Positions 36,097-50,400 of a DNA stretch of 64,000 nt are shown here, one piece after another. The translations under genes were made by a program, and so were the position numbers. The notes below the pieces were generated by a model. It worked only from the letters and a program-made list of their open reading frames with translations, did no database searches and was not told the origin of the DNA. Every line of letters begins with the position of its first letter. The stretch's first letter is position 1. The stretch is from Ectocarpus siliculosus. Taxonomy: Eukaryota; Sar; Phaeophyceae; Ectocarpales; Ectocarpaceae. Location: contig FN649734.1 in NCBI GenBank assembly GCA_000310025.1, positions 1,208,537 through 1,272,536 of the forward strand, written 5' to 3'.

Positions 36097-37908
36097 GCCG
36101 ACCCCACTGCTGCTGCGAAGCACGGAGGCGTTGTCGTCATCCACGTTGGGGTCGCGTCCGAGGAAGCTGCAGTCAGTCTTCTGCTCAAGGGTAGGGGTAG
36201 CGAGCAGCGGCAAGCGTTGGGACGAGGGTAGTATCGCACGACAGTCCCCCAAGACAAACTAACATATATACCTCCTACGGCATCTTTCCAAAAGAATACA
36301 CTTTCGAAGCAGTGGGAGAAAAACCTCTCTGCCTCTACAAGGGTGTGTTTTCGTCCTATTTATTTTGGCGACAGTCTCCATTTTTCGTGGTGAGACGTGT
36401 GCTACACTCTCCAAGTGTATTGTATAGTACTACACTGTTCTGTGTATCTCTGCGCACAACTACAACCATCCGGGGTCACGCAGGAGGGGGTCAACACCAG
36501 GGTTTTTTTCTTCTTTTTTACATTTTCGTGCCCCACCTTCCTCCAGCGGTGCGCTGAATTTTTTTTATCGCGAAAAGCTAGGGCAGTGACAATATAATGC
36601 TCGGTTGCAGGGACAATTTTTTATTTCCGGTCAGATCCCTTTGGGGGTTGGAAGCTGTTTCTACTGCCGGCGTTCTCAACCTCTCTCTGAAAGGACCCCC
36701 GGCCGGTGGTCGTACGAGGCCCGCGCCTTGTGTTCAAGGCTGTCTGCAGGTTGGAACGAATCTTTTGCACTTTGAACCCCCACCACCACCACCATTGGCC
36801 AACTCAAGGGAGAGTACGGGCTATTCGCTGCATTCCACGGAGTGCGGCGCACCCCGTAGTTGAGACTTTGAACTAAACCGACGATTAGGCGATGGAAATA
36901 ATTCCTCCCGCGCTAAACTACAGAACGGGCCTGCAATCGAGAGAAATTTTTTCTCGGGGTCGAGACTTCACTTTTTCTTATTTAGCCGCCAGCGTCGAGT
37001 GCAGGGTACCGTACGGTAGAGAGCTAATGTTAAGGTCGAGCGCTGAACTGTGGTTCTCAACCCTACTACGCTATTTTTTCGTGAACCTTGACCCTAAGTT
37101 TCTCACGGACCTCTGAGCCGACGTGCTAGAATTATGACGTCGGGCAATAGTCCCCTTACTTAGAGAGGAGGGTCGTGGAAATACAGCGTATTACCTCTTG
37201 GTCCTCTAACACGACGGTCAACGCGTTTCGGCAAGGGAAGTTGTGGATGCTAATAACTAGGTGGTGAAACACACGGGGAATGGACGACTGCCGCGAACTA
37301 GCACCCGGACGCTACCTTTGACCACATGTCATCATGGGCATGCCTCCAACTACATTTTCATGTGGAACAGATGATCGCGCCGTCTTGGTTGCATATTGCC
37401 GTGATCTTCAGACACACAACGAGTTTGGCAGATATCGAGCAGATGTTCGTCGTCTACAAACGGAGTCTATTTATGTGATCATGGTTCATACACGTACGCA
37501 TTGACACGTGTCGAAGAACAGGAACGAGACTAGGCCGACCTAGCCACACAAAAAAAGCACGTGAGGAGCGGGAGAGAGCCCCTAATAGTGCTCACATGCA
37601 AGAGCCCCTGGGATGCAAGAAATCGAAAGCTTGGAACACGGTCATATCGCTATCACCGCCACTCGTGCCGTACGACGGGAGACACGGCCAAAACCGGCCA
37701 CAAAGTGTGTGATTTTGTACGACAATTGGAGCAAGGATACCAACCCAAGATTTTGGCGCATGCTTCCGCTTCTAGTGCGATGCGATGTGATTCATCTGCG
37801 GATGAAAAGCCAGAACGACGGCCATTGCGGCGGGGGAGCTACCACCGGTATACCGTGAAGGAGGAAGAAACATGGTAGGGGTGTGTGCAGTAGAATATCT
37901 GAACTCAC
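36097..37908. other. Intergenic or unresolved 3' part of the beta-helix gene
   Basis: No exon could be set with confidence. The minus-strand beta-helix gene should continue below 37909, but I could not find its next exon or stop. The plus-strand frames at 36597-36863 and 36892-37116 show no motifs. An upstream exon of the repeat-protein gene could lie just above 36264. Confidence 0.4.
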
Positions 37909-40300
37909 CACTAATAGGAACTCTCCGCGGATGCCTTTGCGTTCCTCGAAAACCACCGCCCCATCTCTTTGCCCCGTCACCCCAACGCCGCGCCCGGTCA
38001 AAGCCGCATCCGAATCAACGGAGCACCCCCGGGAAACGGAAACCGTCAGCCCCACCGCAGCGGTGCTCCTGCGATCGGCGGTTTCGTGGGGCGTATTCTT
38101 GCGTGGGTGCGACGCCATTGTGCGAAACCATGATTTCTCGATCTCCACCGCCCCGCCCATAGTGTAGAAGGCCGATCCCTCTCCGACTTCTGTGGGAAAA
38201 GTCAAATCGAAGCTGGAGCGGGACACCATGACGGTGCTGCGGTTGTTTCCGTCAGAGTAAACCTGGTTGGTAGATGTTTGAGTGAAAAAGGACACAAGGG
38301 GCAAACCCACAGGGCGGAATGCAAGTGATTAGTCGGGACAGACGTGCTACTCCGAGATCAGATAGAACGCGCCTTGCGCCAATCGAAGGAGAGTAAACGG
38401 ACGTGCAACAATGTAGGCGCTTCAAAATTGGGTGTCTTATCAAATTCTTAGACAATCAACAACTTCGCATGCTTTCTACAATTCCTCGGAGGGCAAGAAG
38501 TAGAAGGTAATGAATAGAGACCATTTCATGTTTCAAATGTGAACAAAACACCAACGACCATTGAATCTTTCCCCTTTTCCGACGCCCTGGAATATTAAAC
38601 CTTTCGAAAAACGTGCGAACATTCGGCAATATATGACCTCACTGGTGCCACGCAACTCGCACTAGGACGGAGCTCCTCGACAAACGAACACGTACGGTCT
38701 TGATGGCAGGCATCATGTCTACGGAACATCCCCTGCGCTACCGCACTCGACATGCAGCCTCCTCTTCCAGTTTGGGGGCCCCGTGAAGATAGGAGTAAAC
38801 GTTAAGCATTTGGCAGCCCGGGGAAGACCAGGGTAGGCTCCGTCCCCGCAGAATGTTGGTTCTGTATGTGGTTTTTATTGTTGTTGGCCCCACAGTTTTT
38901 TCGTTGGCGCCATGTTGAAATCGATCTTGTCCGCTGCCGACACATTGTGCCTCCTCTCCTTCTCTTCGTCATACAATTGGACGTGTTTCCGTCGTGAAGT
39001 CAAACGATGAACAATTTGTCATCAGTCGTGCTGTTTCCTGTGTGGGCTTGTCCCACTTATCTTCTGAACAAGTACCAGTCTAGGCGGTGTCGGCATATGT
39101 TGACCAAGCCGGGGTTACACAGGAAGCAAGTGACCCCAGGAACGCTATTGTCATTTTTCGCTTGATTTCTCCCCATCGTTCCTCTAGCGTTGCCTTCATG
39201 TTGAAGGCGAGAAGGCTTGAACAGCCCGTTCCCTATGTACCTTAACATGACCCACTGAGCGGTCGCCTTTTTCAATGCTTTCGTTCGTATTTTTATCTCG
39301 TACAGGGGTGCCAAGACGCCGATACGTGCCATGTACCGGGTAACTGCGCGGAAAACGAAAAAAGGCCGTGGTCCTGAAAAATATACGCACACCCCGTGTG
39401 ATTACAAAGCGGCGATGTGGGGTGTATTGAACGCGCACCCCCCAGACTGCGATAGGTGCGATCCTGAACTATTAACAGCGGACGTACACCAGCATGCGTT
39501 TGTGTGTACGGCATTGCAGCGACAGGATCACAACGAACACAGTAATCACCAACAGCACTTACAGAAAAAACACATATCGAAAGCAGAGCGGCGAAATACC
39601 AAATCCAATGCGTGTTATGTCCGGTGGAGGAGAGGTGTGGTTTGGTGCCACGGGCGAAGAAGGACGTAGTGGCCTACGGGGAATGTACCTTTTCCTGCCA
39701 GCCCTCCTTGGCCAGGTACTGGTATCCTACCATTATTCGTAGTACTTCGTTGTGGTCGTTCGGTGTCGGGTGGTTTGTGCGCGTTCTTGGTTAATTGGGT
39801 AATGCCGTTACCGGTTTCGAACAAAAAATGGCATGTTGTAGAAATACTAGAACGACGTCCCTTGCACACGATCAACATTTCAGTGCCAAAGTACAACAAC
39901 ATCAGTGGAGCCCATATGATACAAGCCCCCGCCGTACAGAAGTTCCCGCGACAAATTCTGGATACCACTCGTTGTATCGCCCAGCCTTGGGTGCGCGTAC
40001 CTCTGTGTGAAGTGTATGATACTGTGGGATAGGCAATTACATCCCTTGGAACTTAATTTGTTTCGCACACCGTGTGCCAAGGCCCCGGCCCGCGAAGACC
40101 CGTGTTCTTACGATATTGCAGTGCATGGAAAAATAATATTGCAGGTGATATCTGTTCTTACGATATTACCTGCAATACTCACGAAGAGGTAAGGTCATAG
40201 GAAAAATAGTGCAGGTCCCACCTTGTGGCCTACATATAGCAGCTTATCCTCAGTATTGTTGACGCGCGACATTAGAAACGGCCAACACGTTTTTCAATCG

Positions 40301-40356
<56 letters not shown>

Positions 40357-41570
40357 CAAGTTGCAGTGCATGCTACGACTTTTCTCGCATTTTTTCAATC
40401 GGATGTAGCATAACCACGTCAGAAATGTCACGTCGCCCCCAAGGCGTCGAGGGTATCTTCATGCATGACTCCGGTGTGTCCCTCGGAAATATCGGATGGA
40501 AGGTACCCCGATCTTCACGGCCTTGACTCAGCTACCATCGACTTGCGGTAAATTGGCGCGTGTGTGTGTATTGGCCGCCTGGCTTGAATTGTTATTACCG
40601 TTCAGCTTCTTGCACAATTCTGGACAGAACATGGCGCCAAGCATCTACACGCTATACCGTATGTATCTGGTATTGACAATCAATGTGAATCCCAAGACAA
40701 CTCGAGGAGGCCGAGAACACAGTCTCCGAGAACGACACCCACCTAGATTGAGCCTTGGCAGCATAGTAAGATCACGTCAACACGTGTGCGATGCGGCAGT
40801 ATGCGAGTTCGTCACCACGACTATCCAGGAGAACCTTTGAACGATGCCATAGTCTACCATCTACAAGTAAGTCTATATCCCCGCTCCTTCGAGGCAGTTT
40901 TATTCGGTCAAGAACGCCCAGTAACCTTCCTTTTCTCTCTCACCACGCGTCCCTGTAGCGCATTCTCGTTCCACCGGCAATTGGGAGGAGGACGTCCTCC
41001 AGAGTAGACCGATGGGGTGTCGACAACGCTACTGTTCTGCATGATAAGATGGCCTGAGTTCCGCACCAAACGCGTTGATCCAATGCACCTATGTTTCCCC
41101 AGTGTCCGTTTCCCCTCTCCACCTGGCACTTCGTACATCTCTCCCTGTGCGCCGTTGAGATGGAACCTGATGTTCTCCAGACTAAGCGTCCCCTCGTTCA
41201 CAAACAGACTTTTAGTGAGGCCCTCCTCCACACGCCCATCATTCTCGATGCCCCAGGCAGAAGAGGCACCAGGGGTGGGTGATTCCGTAAATCCCGTGGG
41301 CTTCAGGGCAACGTACACGTTGACCGCCGACCCATCGTCGCCGACCACCTTCACAGATTGGGACGCAGCAATGCGAACGCTCTCCTCGCAGTGGTACTGC
41401 CGATAGCCCCGTAGCTGAAGGGTAAGGTCGACGGCGCCATGGCCTCGGGAGGTTGCCCCTTCAACTGTGGCCTTCAAGTCACGACAGTTGTTGATGACTT
41501 GCATACATGCCCCCGGCGTAACCAGCAGCGACATCAGAGCCTGGGCTAACAGGGGGACACGAAAGACCAT
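37909..41570 (-). CDS. Secreted right-handed beta-helix-like protein (partial)
   Basis: Exon 1 runs from the ATG at 41570 to 40944 (209 codons, donor CGCGTG|GTGAGAG). A second exon spans 38262-37909 (118 codons), and both joins are phase 0. The N-terminus (MVFRVPLLAQALMSLLVTPG) looks like a signal peptide. The body has short beta-prone turns typical of parallel beta-helices: SLFVNEGTLSLENIRFHL, RLVRNSGHLIMQNSSVV, STVMVSRSSFDLTF and AVEIEKSWF. Pectate-lyase and alginate-epimerase-type enzymes and many algal secreted proteins use this fold. I see no catalytic signature, so only the fold is proposed. The intron is long (about 2.7 kb) and includes a CT microsatellite. The last recognised donor (TTAGTG|GTGAGTTC) leads to an exon I could not find, so the 3' end is missing. 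Confidence 0.5.
40303..40353. repeat. (CT)25 microsatellite
   Basis: An uninterrupted CT run lies in the long intron of the beta-helix gene and produces a spurious Ser-Leu frame. Confidence 0.97.
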
Positions 41571-44493
41571 GCTCGACACTGAGAGACCGCTGTCTCTGCA
41601 GAGGCCGCCACCCTCGCACATACCGCAGCCCCGACACAAGTGGCAACCTTGCAGACAGCCGTGTACTGCGCTCTAAAGCATCGACTCTTTTGCGGTGCAA
41701 GACGGCGAGAATGATAATTACCTAGCATACCGTCCAATATGTATGTTACATGATACGGACTGTTTTTTTTTTTTCTAGATTACTCGCCACGTCGTATACT
41801 GTAGATGCAAAAAGATATGAACGGCAGGATTCACCCATCCATTGCCGTCTTTTCATAGCAACGAACGATTCGGAACACAAGTCGCATGATCGATACCCTT
41901 ACACCGCACACCCTATTCAGCGTATTCGATGTTCGGATTGATTCACTCACATCACACTTTTCGCGCCCAGCAGCATTGATCTGAGCATTTGAGCCTGGCA
42001 GGCCCAGAAACACGGCGGGACTGTCAGAAATTCTGCGCTACAGTACTGTAATTTGCTTTGTCCACCAGCATCTCTCACACCATAGGACGCATCGAAGAAG
42101 ACCGATTGCGGTGCGTCGTTACAACATCGACATCGCGCCTGCCGCGGCCCGTTCGACGTCTATGGGATGCGATGCTGTCGGATGCCTGACGCCCTCGCCA
42201 GATTGAACTCTACTTAATCCGACAGCAGACCGACTCCTGTTGGTGACGCAAGATACCACTCGCCCTAGAGTGATTTTGCAACGATCGAGTTTTGCCAGGA
42301 CGAACGAAGAGGATGCATACACGACACGATACGCTTTCGGACAGCTTTCGGCGAGAGATCTTCAAGGCGCCTTTTTCGGCACTGCCACTCTCTTTGAGCT
42401 GTGGAACAATCGAGGGTTGCAAATCGGTCAAGGTGGAGTGATATTTTATGTCAGCAACATCCGAGAGTGAAAAGTTCTCACACAGCAGCAGCATATCGGT
42501 TTGTACGCAGCAGCAAGGGCGAACACATGCAGCAGGTGTGTGCGCGCATCTATATATATCACGCAGCTCTTAAATTGTGTGGCATTCACGGCTACTGCTA
42601 GAGCCACTGCTGTCCCGCCAACGAACTCTTTGGCAACCATCAAGCCACAAGGATATATTGGTTGTCTCGCATTGAAAATTGTTCCTATGTATGTACAGCC
42701 GGTGCTGAGCTCTCAATTTCATATAGTTAGCGCGCCCGCAATTAAGAAATATTTTGGTAAGAAATTGAGGCTCGCTTTTTCACGAAAAATAAGATAATAG
42801 GGTTCAGAAACATAGCTCAGTCTAGGTCACACAATAAGAAATGTCTCCATAAGAAAAACAGCAGCGACCGCTGCCCTACTACATAAGAATCGAGGGGTTA
42901 AGGGGAATTGTCGAATAAGAAACAAACCCCACAGCTCTCTCGCTCTTCCCCCCTCTCCCCCTCCTCCCCCCTCCCATAGTGCAATATTCTTAGTTGTACG
43001 CCGAGGGGGGAGTGTTTTTTTTTGCGGCGCCCCTCCGGCCCCCTGCGGGCGCTGCGCTCTGCTCTGCTGGCGCTAAAGCTCTGATTTTCGTTGTTGGCAT
43101 GTCAGCGTGCGGGTGAGGCATCAATGCGTGCGGTGTTTATGCATTTGTTTAGTTTCAGCCCTCACTCATGAGAACCTTGTAGCGATAGCAAGACGTTGCC
43201 GTCGAATAGATTTCGCTTCTAGGGAGTGGCCTTACGTGCAGCCGTCGGCAGTGAGAATCGGGGTTGACTACGGGAGGCGAGGAAAGCAGAGAAATAAGAA
43301 ATTGCCGATTTAAGAAATGCAGTAGGAATTGGCTGCACGCATAAATAAGAAACATGATACAAGAAACTGAACGACATACGCTGAGTTTATAGCCCACAAA
43401 AATAAGAATTCTGGACCTGAAATAAGCGCTTCTTAATTGCGGGCGCTAACTGTAGGGGACATCGTCACAAGACATATGTGCTCAGATTCTTGAATCTGGC
43501 CAAATGGGCAAATGAAAACGACAAATATGTTGGTGTTATTACACGAAAATTGGGCACCGCCGCCGGGCCACACAAAAGTATTTCTAATAGCTTAGAAATC
43601 GCCTGCCTTTGCTCGACCGGTAGACCCTGCATGGCCTTAATTAAACCTTGTTGATGATAGGCGTTTCTAGTGAGCGGGCCGGCACTGCTGCACCTCAAAA
43701 CATTTACTGTTCCAACTATCTGGCGGGGAACTTCAGTTGTAGTCTACTGGCGAAAAGTAAGTGGTAACAAGAAACGTGACGTGCAACGGAGGAAGATCAC
43801 GTTCGATTGTTGAGGAGAGCTCGTCGGCCAAAGGTTGCCAAACCTAGCTAATATCATGTCGGTTGGCGGACTGAACATGAGCCACCGAATCGCATTTATT
43901 TCACGATCGAGTACGGTCGGTCATGAATCGGACTGCCCGACCCATGAACAGGTTCACAGTATAGTATCTTGTTTGGCAGTTCATTCGATGGTAGAGATCC
44001 CAAAACGATCTTCTCGAAAACAATGTTTTCAAAGCTGCCCATGTGGATGCAATGTTGTGTTCTTCCTACGATTATTTTTTGGCGAGAAAACCCAAGCCAA
44101 TGATTAATGGACGAATTCCTAGAGCCGGGAAGTGCGTTGACATATGCAAACCATAAGAAAACAAAAATCGACCAGGGCCCATAAGAAGAGAACCCGCATT
44201 CCGAAGCATTGAATCACTGGTTGCTCTTACTCAGGGCCTCTGTCGCCACCGGCACCAGTCTACAGTAGAAGGGGATGTTGCACTACCCGAGCCTTCGACT
44301 TTTCCACCGCCGTCTCATCCTTTTGGTCAAACTCGACAAACGCCAAGTATTGTCAAGAGAGTCACTGTCAGTACCCGCTGTTCCTATCCTCGAAAAGCTA
44401 GAGCTTGGACCAGGCCGGCCTAGGGAGCTAGAATATCGTTTCACGCGGGTTGAGTGCCCCCCCCCCAAAGAAACCTGAAAACGAAAAAATGCA
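41571..44493. other. Region between beta-helix and aquaporin genes
   Basis: It separates the start of the beta-helix gene from the end of the aquaporin gene (both minus). No gene is recognised. Frames at 42210-42494 on both strands are open but motif-free. The stretch 42780-44190 is unusual for repeated ATAAGAA heptamers, listed separately. Confidence 0.5.
42834..44187. repeat. Cluster of ATAAGAA heptamers
   Basis: Exact ATAAGAA occurs at 42834, 42849, 42883, 42915, 43294, 43345, 43402, 44153 and 44181, with near matches (TTAAGAAA, ACAAGAAA) between. The block at 43429-43453 (CTTCTTAATTGCGGGCGC, then TAACTG) is nearly identical to 24364-24388. This may be a dispersed non-coding repeat family whose members carry many TTCTTAT motifs on the minus strand. 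No terminal inverted repeats or target duplications were found. Confidence 0.6.
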
Positions 44494-47400
44494 TCACAAC
44501 TCCCAGCTACCTCCGAAGGTATTGGTCGGCCCCTCAAACCATGCCGGGTAGTCGTTCAGTTGGATGCAACCGTAGAATGCCGCCGCCCCGAGAAACCCGC
44601 CGATGAGCGGTCCCACGACGGGCACAAAGGCGTAGTACCACTCGGATGGGCCCTGGGTATAAGCGTAAAGCAAACGTCGTACGCGGCGAATTAGATTTTC
44701 GAAAAAAAGTTAACCGTGGCAGACACAGACAAAGGGTGTGAAGCCGACCTTGGTTGCAGTTCACCGACAAAAAAATAGAGGTTTGCTCGGTGGCGGCCTT
44801 CACGTAGATACACACCTGGTACCCAGCTCAAGCATCAAGGCATTTTGGCGCGGTTAACAGTATGCTTCAAGGCGAACACATTGTAAAGAGCTTAACCTGA
44901 AACGTGCAACGAATGGTGGCCTGTCGCCTTGGCTTACTTTAACAACACATGGAATGGCCCGGAGGCACTCTTTCCGGGACGCAACACCTACCTACCATGC
45001 TTTTTGGGGGCCTAAACGTTAGGTATGATCTCGGTCTGACCAGTCATCGATGTGAAAGTTAGCTTATCGTTGAAATTGGCGTTCAACATGCCACTTCATC
45101 GCATTCGATGAACAGAAGAGAAGGTAACTGGACGCGGGCTCCGAACTGGCGACGATGCCAATGATTTCATCGACCATCCCAAAAGTATTATGCACCTAGT
45201 CGAGTCGTGGACCTCTGGACAAGCAACGACGGTATGCTTGCAGCAACACCAGATTCGAGTTAGGTTCATGACAGGTGACGTACGCGGCCTCCGAGAGTAC
45301 AGCGTCAAACAAGCAAGAGCGCAAGAGTTCCATCTCGCCCTCAAGCTGCGATTCGATTCCATTACCTTGTTCGGGATGGGGAGTACAAAGTGCGCGATTC
45401 GAGGCCCCAGGTCTCTCGCGGGATTCGACGCGTAGCCTGTTGGACCCGCCATTGCTGTCACTAGACCTAACACCTGGCATTTGGAATCGAGAGTTGCTTC
45501 TGGAAAAGGTGGTAGTGGATGACATATGTTGATGGCGTAGGTTCGAGGTGCCTTTCCTATTGTTCCACCGGTTCTTCAAGAGGATGTTCAAGAATGTGAA
45601 TCACCTACCACAGCCTGGGAGGGTGTCCGGATATATGAGGTTGAGAATCTCTTGCCACACCAGCTGATTCACTACCCAAGTAGCCGTGATCACCAGAACG
45701 GCAAAAGTGCACGAATTTCGGCGAGAACATGTGTTCCTGCAGATAAAACTCGCCCAGCCCGTCTCAACCGTTGTACTTGCAGCGGATAAAGCAGTGGATG
45801 TGCATCAGAAACAATGATTAAGATAAACAGCAGCAGCCTAAAGCTACATCCAACGCCTGTGACTAGGAGAGAACAATGGCGCGAACGGTGCCTCAATATT
45901 TTTCCGAGATTGTGCATGCGCTCACCAGAAAGCCGATGAGAAGGGGACCCAGAATGGGCATGAGGTTGTCCGCCGCTTCCGGTGTTTCCAGGAGGTTGAC
46001 TCGTTCCTCCAGCATCAGTGCGGACCAAATAAGGGCAAACGTACCAATTATCTCGGCAACCTGGTCAACGTTGTCGGGACCAAAGGTGGCTGCTTCATAC
46101 AACGCTGCGGCCGACCCGGAAACCTAGTCAATTGAACAGGTATTCCATGTAGGGACGGATCATTCTCGAGTTCGATTGTTTTGTCTGGGCCACGCGGGTT
46201 TCTACGGTGACATGAACAGCCGAACCTGGCCAAACCTTATCCCTCCTAGAACACAGGTTCAAGTGAACTGTCGACAATAACCAAAAGAACGATCTGGTCC
46301 CAAAGAGCCAACCCCGAATTCGGAAAGCTTATCCTGGGTCACTACTCGGGAGTTTCACCCACCATGAAAGAACCTCGAGCAACAGTTCAGCAGCCGATAA
46401 AGTGCCCTATTGTACGTATCGAGTACAAGCCCAACCCACATAGTCGCAGTCTTTCCATCATTCACCGTGTTGGCAGCGTAGTTGAGAACAGCGGGTCGGG
46501 AGGCGAAGGCGGCCAGCTTCGCGTTTTGATCCGCGATCAGCATGCCGCGATACACCGCCACGTCCTTCTTGGTGATGCCGTCCCTGCACCAGCGGCGGTT
46601 GTGTCGTCGTTCTCTCACATCACAGATGTCTTCCACGAAGCAGAGGCCACCGACTATTTCCTTTTAACAGAATATTAAAATCGTTTCCAACCTTCACACA
46701 GAAACACAGGGGGAATAACGCCAGTCGATAGAGTTCTTCGCGCCGTATGCCAAACCCTATCGCGAGTTTGGTCATGAACTAGGAGTATGCATGGGGTGAA
46801 ACGAGAGTAGATGTGGGTCCAACGCCGTCAAGAGCCGGCCTGGTGCGCTTCTTCCTCCTCTGGCCTTCGAACAAGAGGTATTACCATGGGTGCCCCCGAC
46901 ACGGCGTTTCCAAGTGACATCACGACACTTGCGGAACGGGGCGCGCCGTTCGAAAGCATAGAGATGGGAGTGATGAATGCCATATGTGCGGGTGGTGGCC
47001 ACGTGATCAAAATTCTGGCCCGGGCTTGCTGTCTCTGCAACTCAACGTGACTGCGCTCCCCAAGCATGCCACGAAGGCTGCCGGGATTATAGAGCCTCGA
47101 GCGGGGAACCGGGCCAAGAGCGCGATGACATACTTTGACAACCGCGCAACGCTGTAGCTCTGCGAAAACACATTCTGGTGTACGCCGTCGTCGTTGAGGG
47201 GGCCCACCGACGCATGGCTCCATATCAGGCTATGGCGTGGCTGACGCCTAGAGGCAGGGCAGCGGGCGAAAACAAGTACCTTTCTAGCTGAGAAATAAGC
47301 TCCTGGTTTTCCAGCTCTGCGCGTTCCATACGCGCAATCCCAGAAAAGAAGCCGGATAGGGAAGGGGGACGCCTGGGCGACTTCGTGGAAACCCGGGAGG

Positions 47401-50400
47401 CCTCGTGCAGCTGCACTCCTCCGAACTTGATCCCTGCGACCTGGCATAGATGGGCGTTGAGGGACGGGGAAACAACGGTGTTTTACCGTGTAGCAACAGC
47501 GATCTGGAACCCTCTGTCAGGCCGAATTTCCAACTTTTTGCGCTATCATTTTATGCTCGCGGATGTGGGTTTTTCGATGGTGCCCAGCTTTGTTCGTTCA
47601 GCTGTACGCCCACAATCTGGAGATAGTATCTCTGAGCACAAACGTTTGGGTTGCGAATATGTGCTACAGCCGATGCATGACGTGTTGCTTGTCCGGCATG
47701 ACCTGTGCACATATCTACAACCTCTTGACATGCTTTGCCCCTGAGGACGAAACAGTTGGATTTGAGAGTGTCGGTGGAAACAACAATTAGAAAAGGCCCC
47801 TAGAGCAGCAACTGTTTGAGGAATGGGGTTTGGAGCAACAGAAACCAGCACGTTGAAATTGCCATGGAACGTTTTCAACTCATGGAATACAACAGAGTTC
47901 ACGCACGTGTCTCGAGTACGCACCCCAAAGAAACCCCCAAGATGTACCAAACAAAATGTACCACAACGTTTAGATTCAACGTATTAACGACTCTCCCACA
48001 AAGTTGAGAGCTCATGTCCCAACCTGTACATTCCAAAGAACATACCCCTTTCGATAAAAGCTGCTCTTGCGTATCTTTACCTGCCTAAGCCGTAGCCCCG
48101 TGCGCGGAGTTCTCTCAGACTGCACCACAGGGGCGCAATCCTCCGCCCCCCGACCTTGGTCACTGTAGTAGTCGCCGTCTTGCTCGAGCGATTCCCCCGA
48201 GAGCACCTGCAGAGGTACGTCGACGGACGAAGAGCAGCGGGTGAAGGCCCGCAAAAACAATACACTGGCACATAGGATTGGAGGTATTCATTTGGTCGCC
48301 CTAACACCGGCTCGCTGCACCTCTAAAACGCAAGAGACAGATTTTCCTTGGGCGTGAACGAATCGAGCCTCTTCAACGAAATCATTTTTTGTCCTGCACC
48401 GATCGGTTTCAGAAACTCGCAATCTTCACGCTCAAAGAGAGCTGCCGCCGAAGGAGTGGAACCTATTGTTTCGATTAACCAACCGCCAAACGACTACCCA
48501 CCGCGGGCGGGAAATGCAGCACCGGGTGTTCTGCGGGATATATGAGGTTCATCGCAGGAACCATGGGATCCCCTCTGTGCCATTCGAAGAGGAATCGTAC
48601 ATGAACGAGCATCAAAGCTCACCCGGTTCAATCCTCGCGATGAAGATCGCGCTCGATCCGCTTGCTGGGTCTCAGCCAAATCGACTCTGGAGCGATGCTC
48701 GTCGTGGCACTCGGCACTCGGTTCTTCCGTTCCTTCCCAGCCGGCCCCGTAGACAGGGTCTCTTGCTTTGTCGTGCTCGTGAAGCATGGTGCCAACCTGT
48801 GTGTGGCGGTGGAGTTCCAACCCATGCGCAAGAACGCAAACAACAAGTGACGTGCAACCACAGCGAAAAAGTGGCGCACCCAAGGGGTAGCGGAGTAATG
48901 AGAGCTGAACAACAGCTCTGTGTACGTGAGGGGAACAGCGGATATCCCTGCTGTGTAGGAAGATAGCCCGCCGTTGCAAATGGGGCCTCCGAACTTCGCC
49001 ACCTATAGGGAGATGAGGCGCTACACATTACGGCGCTTACGCGGGTATCGCGTAAACGGATGCACAAAGTCGTGTACGTGTGTTTCAACACGTTTCTTGA
49101 AAATCGTTCAACTATTGCCAAATATGCTTCATTTCATTCAGCGAAAACCCGAAATAAAAGCGGCTACACTTGCGAATGAGGAACGACCTCGTGAAGAAAA
49201 TCTAGGCCTTTACCAAACCCCACATATATTGGCCTCGGTAGTACTCGAACGAAGACAAGCCTGCTCGCAACGACTGTACCGCAAGATTACTGGCAAGCTC
49301 TTCGGATTTTTTCCCCGTCCTTACCTGGATACTGTTGGACCTTTCCGCGTGGGGGAACGAATTCGAGTTGCAAGCCTTGTCGCCATTTCCCGAGGCTTCG
49401 GTCGGCCTGTACCTGAACACGACCTTTCGTCTTTCCTGAGCACGGAAAACACAGCGGGCGACGGTGCACGTTTTGTGTGCCCAAAGCAGCAACTCGGCAC
49501 GTGGCTATTGCGTCCACACGTTCGTCAAACTTAAGCATTGCCATACAGACGTTTACAAATCGAGTCAACACAGTCGTGAGACCCGCCCCTGGATCTGGTT
49601 ACATGCGCCCTCGCAAACCCGAAGCCCGCAAAAAACAGCGCATAATTAGGGCGTGTCCGGCATCGTGACACCACGGAATGGCCTACGCACTCCCTTGACA
49701 CGCAGTCTGCTGGCGATGATGGATTATTGTAGTCTCGCTGGGAGGTTAGGGGTTGATGAAGCGTACCTCGTTCGAGAGGGTCCGATGACGGGGTTCGTAC
49801 GATATGTAGGCGTTTCTGGTGTGGGTGGGCGGCGCGTACGACGAGTCGACGAAGGCGTCGTCCCAACGAGGTGGGCTCGGCCTCTCCGGCACGATGCTGA
49901 AGTGCGCAAAACTGTTTGGTTTAGGGCGAAAAACGAAGTCGAGCAAACAATGAGATAAGAACGGGATGAAACCTATTCTTAAGCTCAATAAAGCAAGCTG
50001 TTTGGGGAATCGGAATTTTAAGCTAGGAACAAGCCCAAGCAGAAAAAATTCGGCGGTGGCTTTGGGTTCCAGATGAGGACGGACCTGTTTCGCGCAGAGG
50101 GAACGTAGGTTGGCGTTTACATCCACCACGCGTGTTCAAGACCTCATAATTGAGGAAATATATCAATTCCTCACGTGGGGCTTAAACAAGGGCATTCGTC
50201 CAATGAAAAAACGGTGAGAGGGTGAGCCAACAATCGGATAGGTTCAGCGGTAGAGACGTAAGGCGGATATCATCCGGACACGTCCGAAATATTGTGACAA
50301 CAATCCTTCTTTGAGCAGTTACACCTTCGCCGCATGCAGCCCCCCTGGACCGCCGACAACTTTGTGAAGGCCCCCCGGGCATGGACTCCATCTCGGTGGG

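Noticed and set aside
48081-48206. Exon-like block on the minus strand (CTCTGCAG before, GTAAAG after)
   Set aside because: Open in two frames, but neither phase fits between aquaporin exons (joining from 50971 creates TAG). Hydrophilic with no family match.
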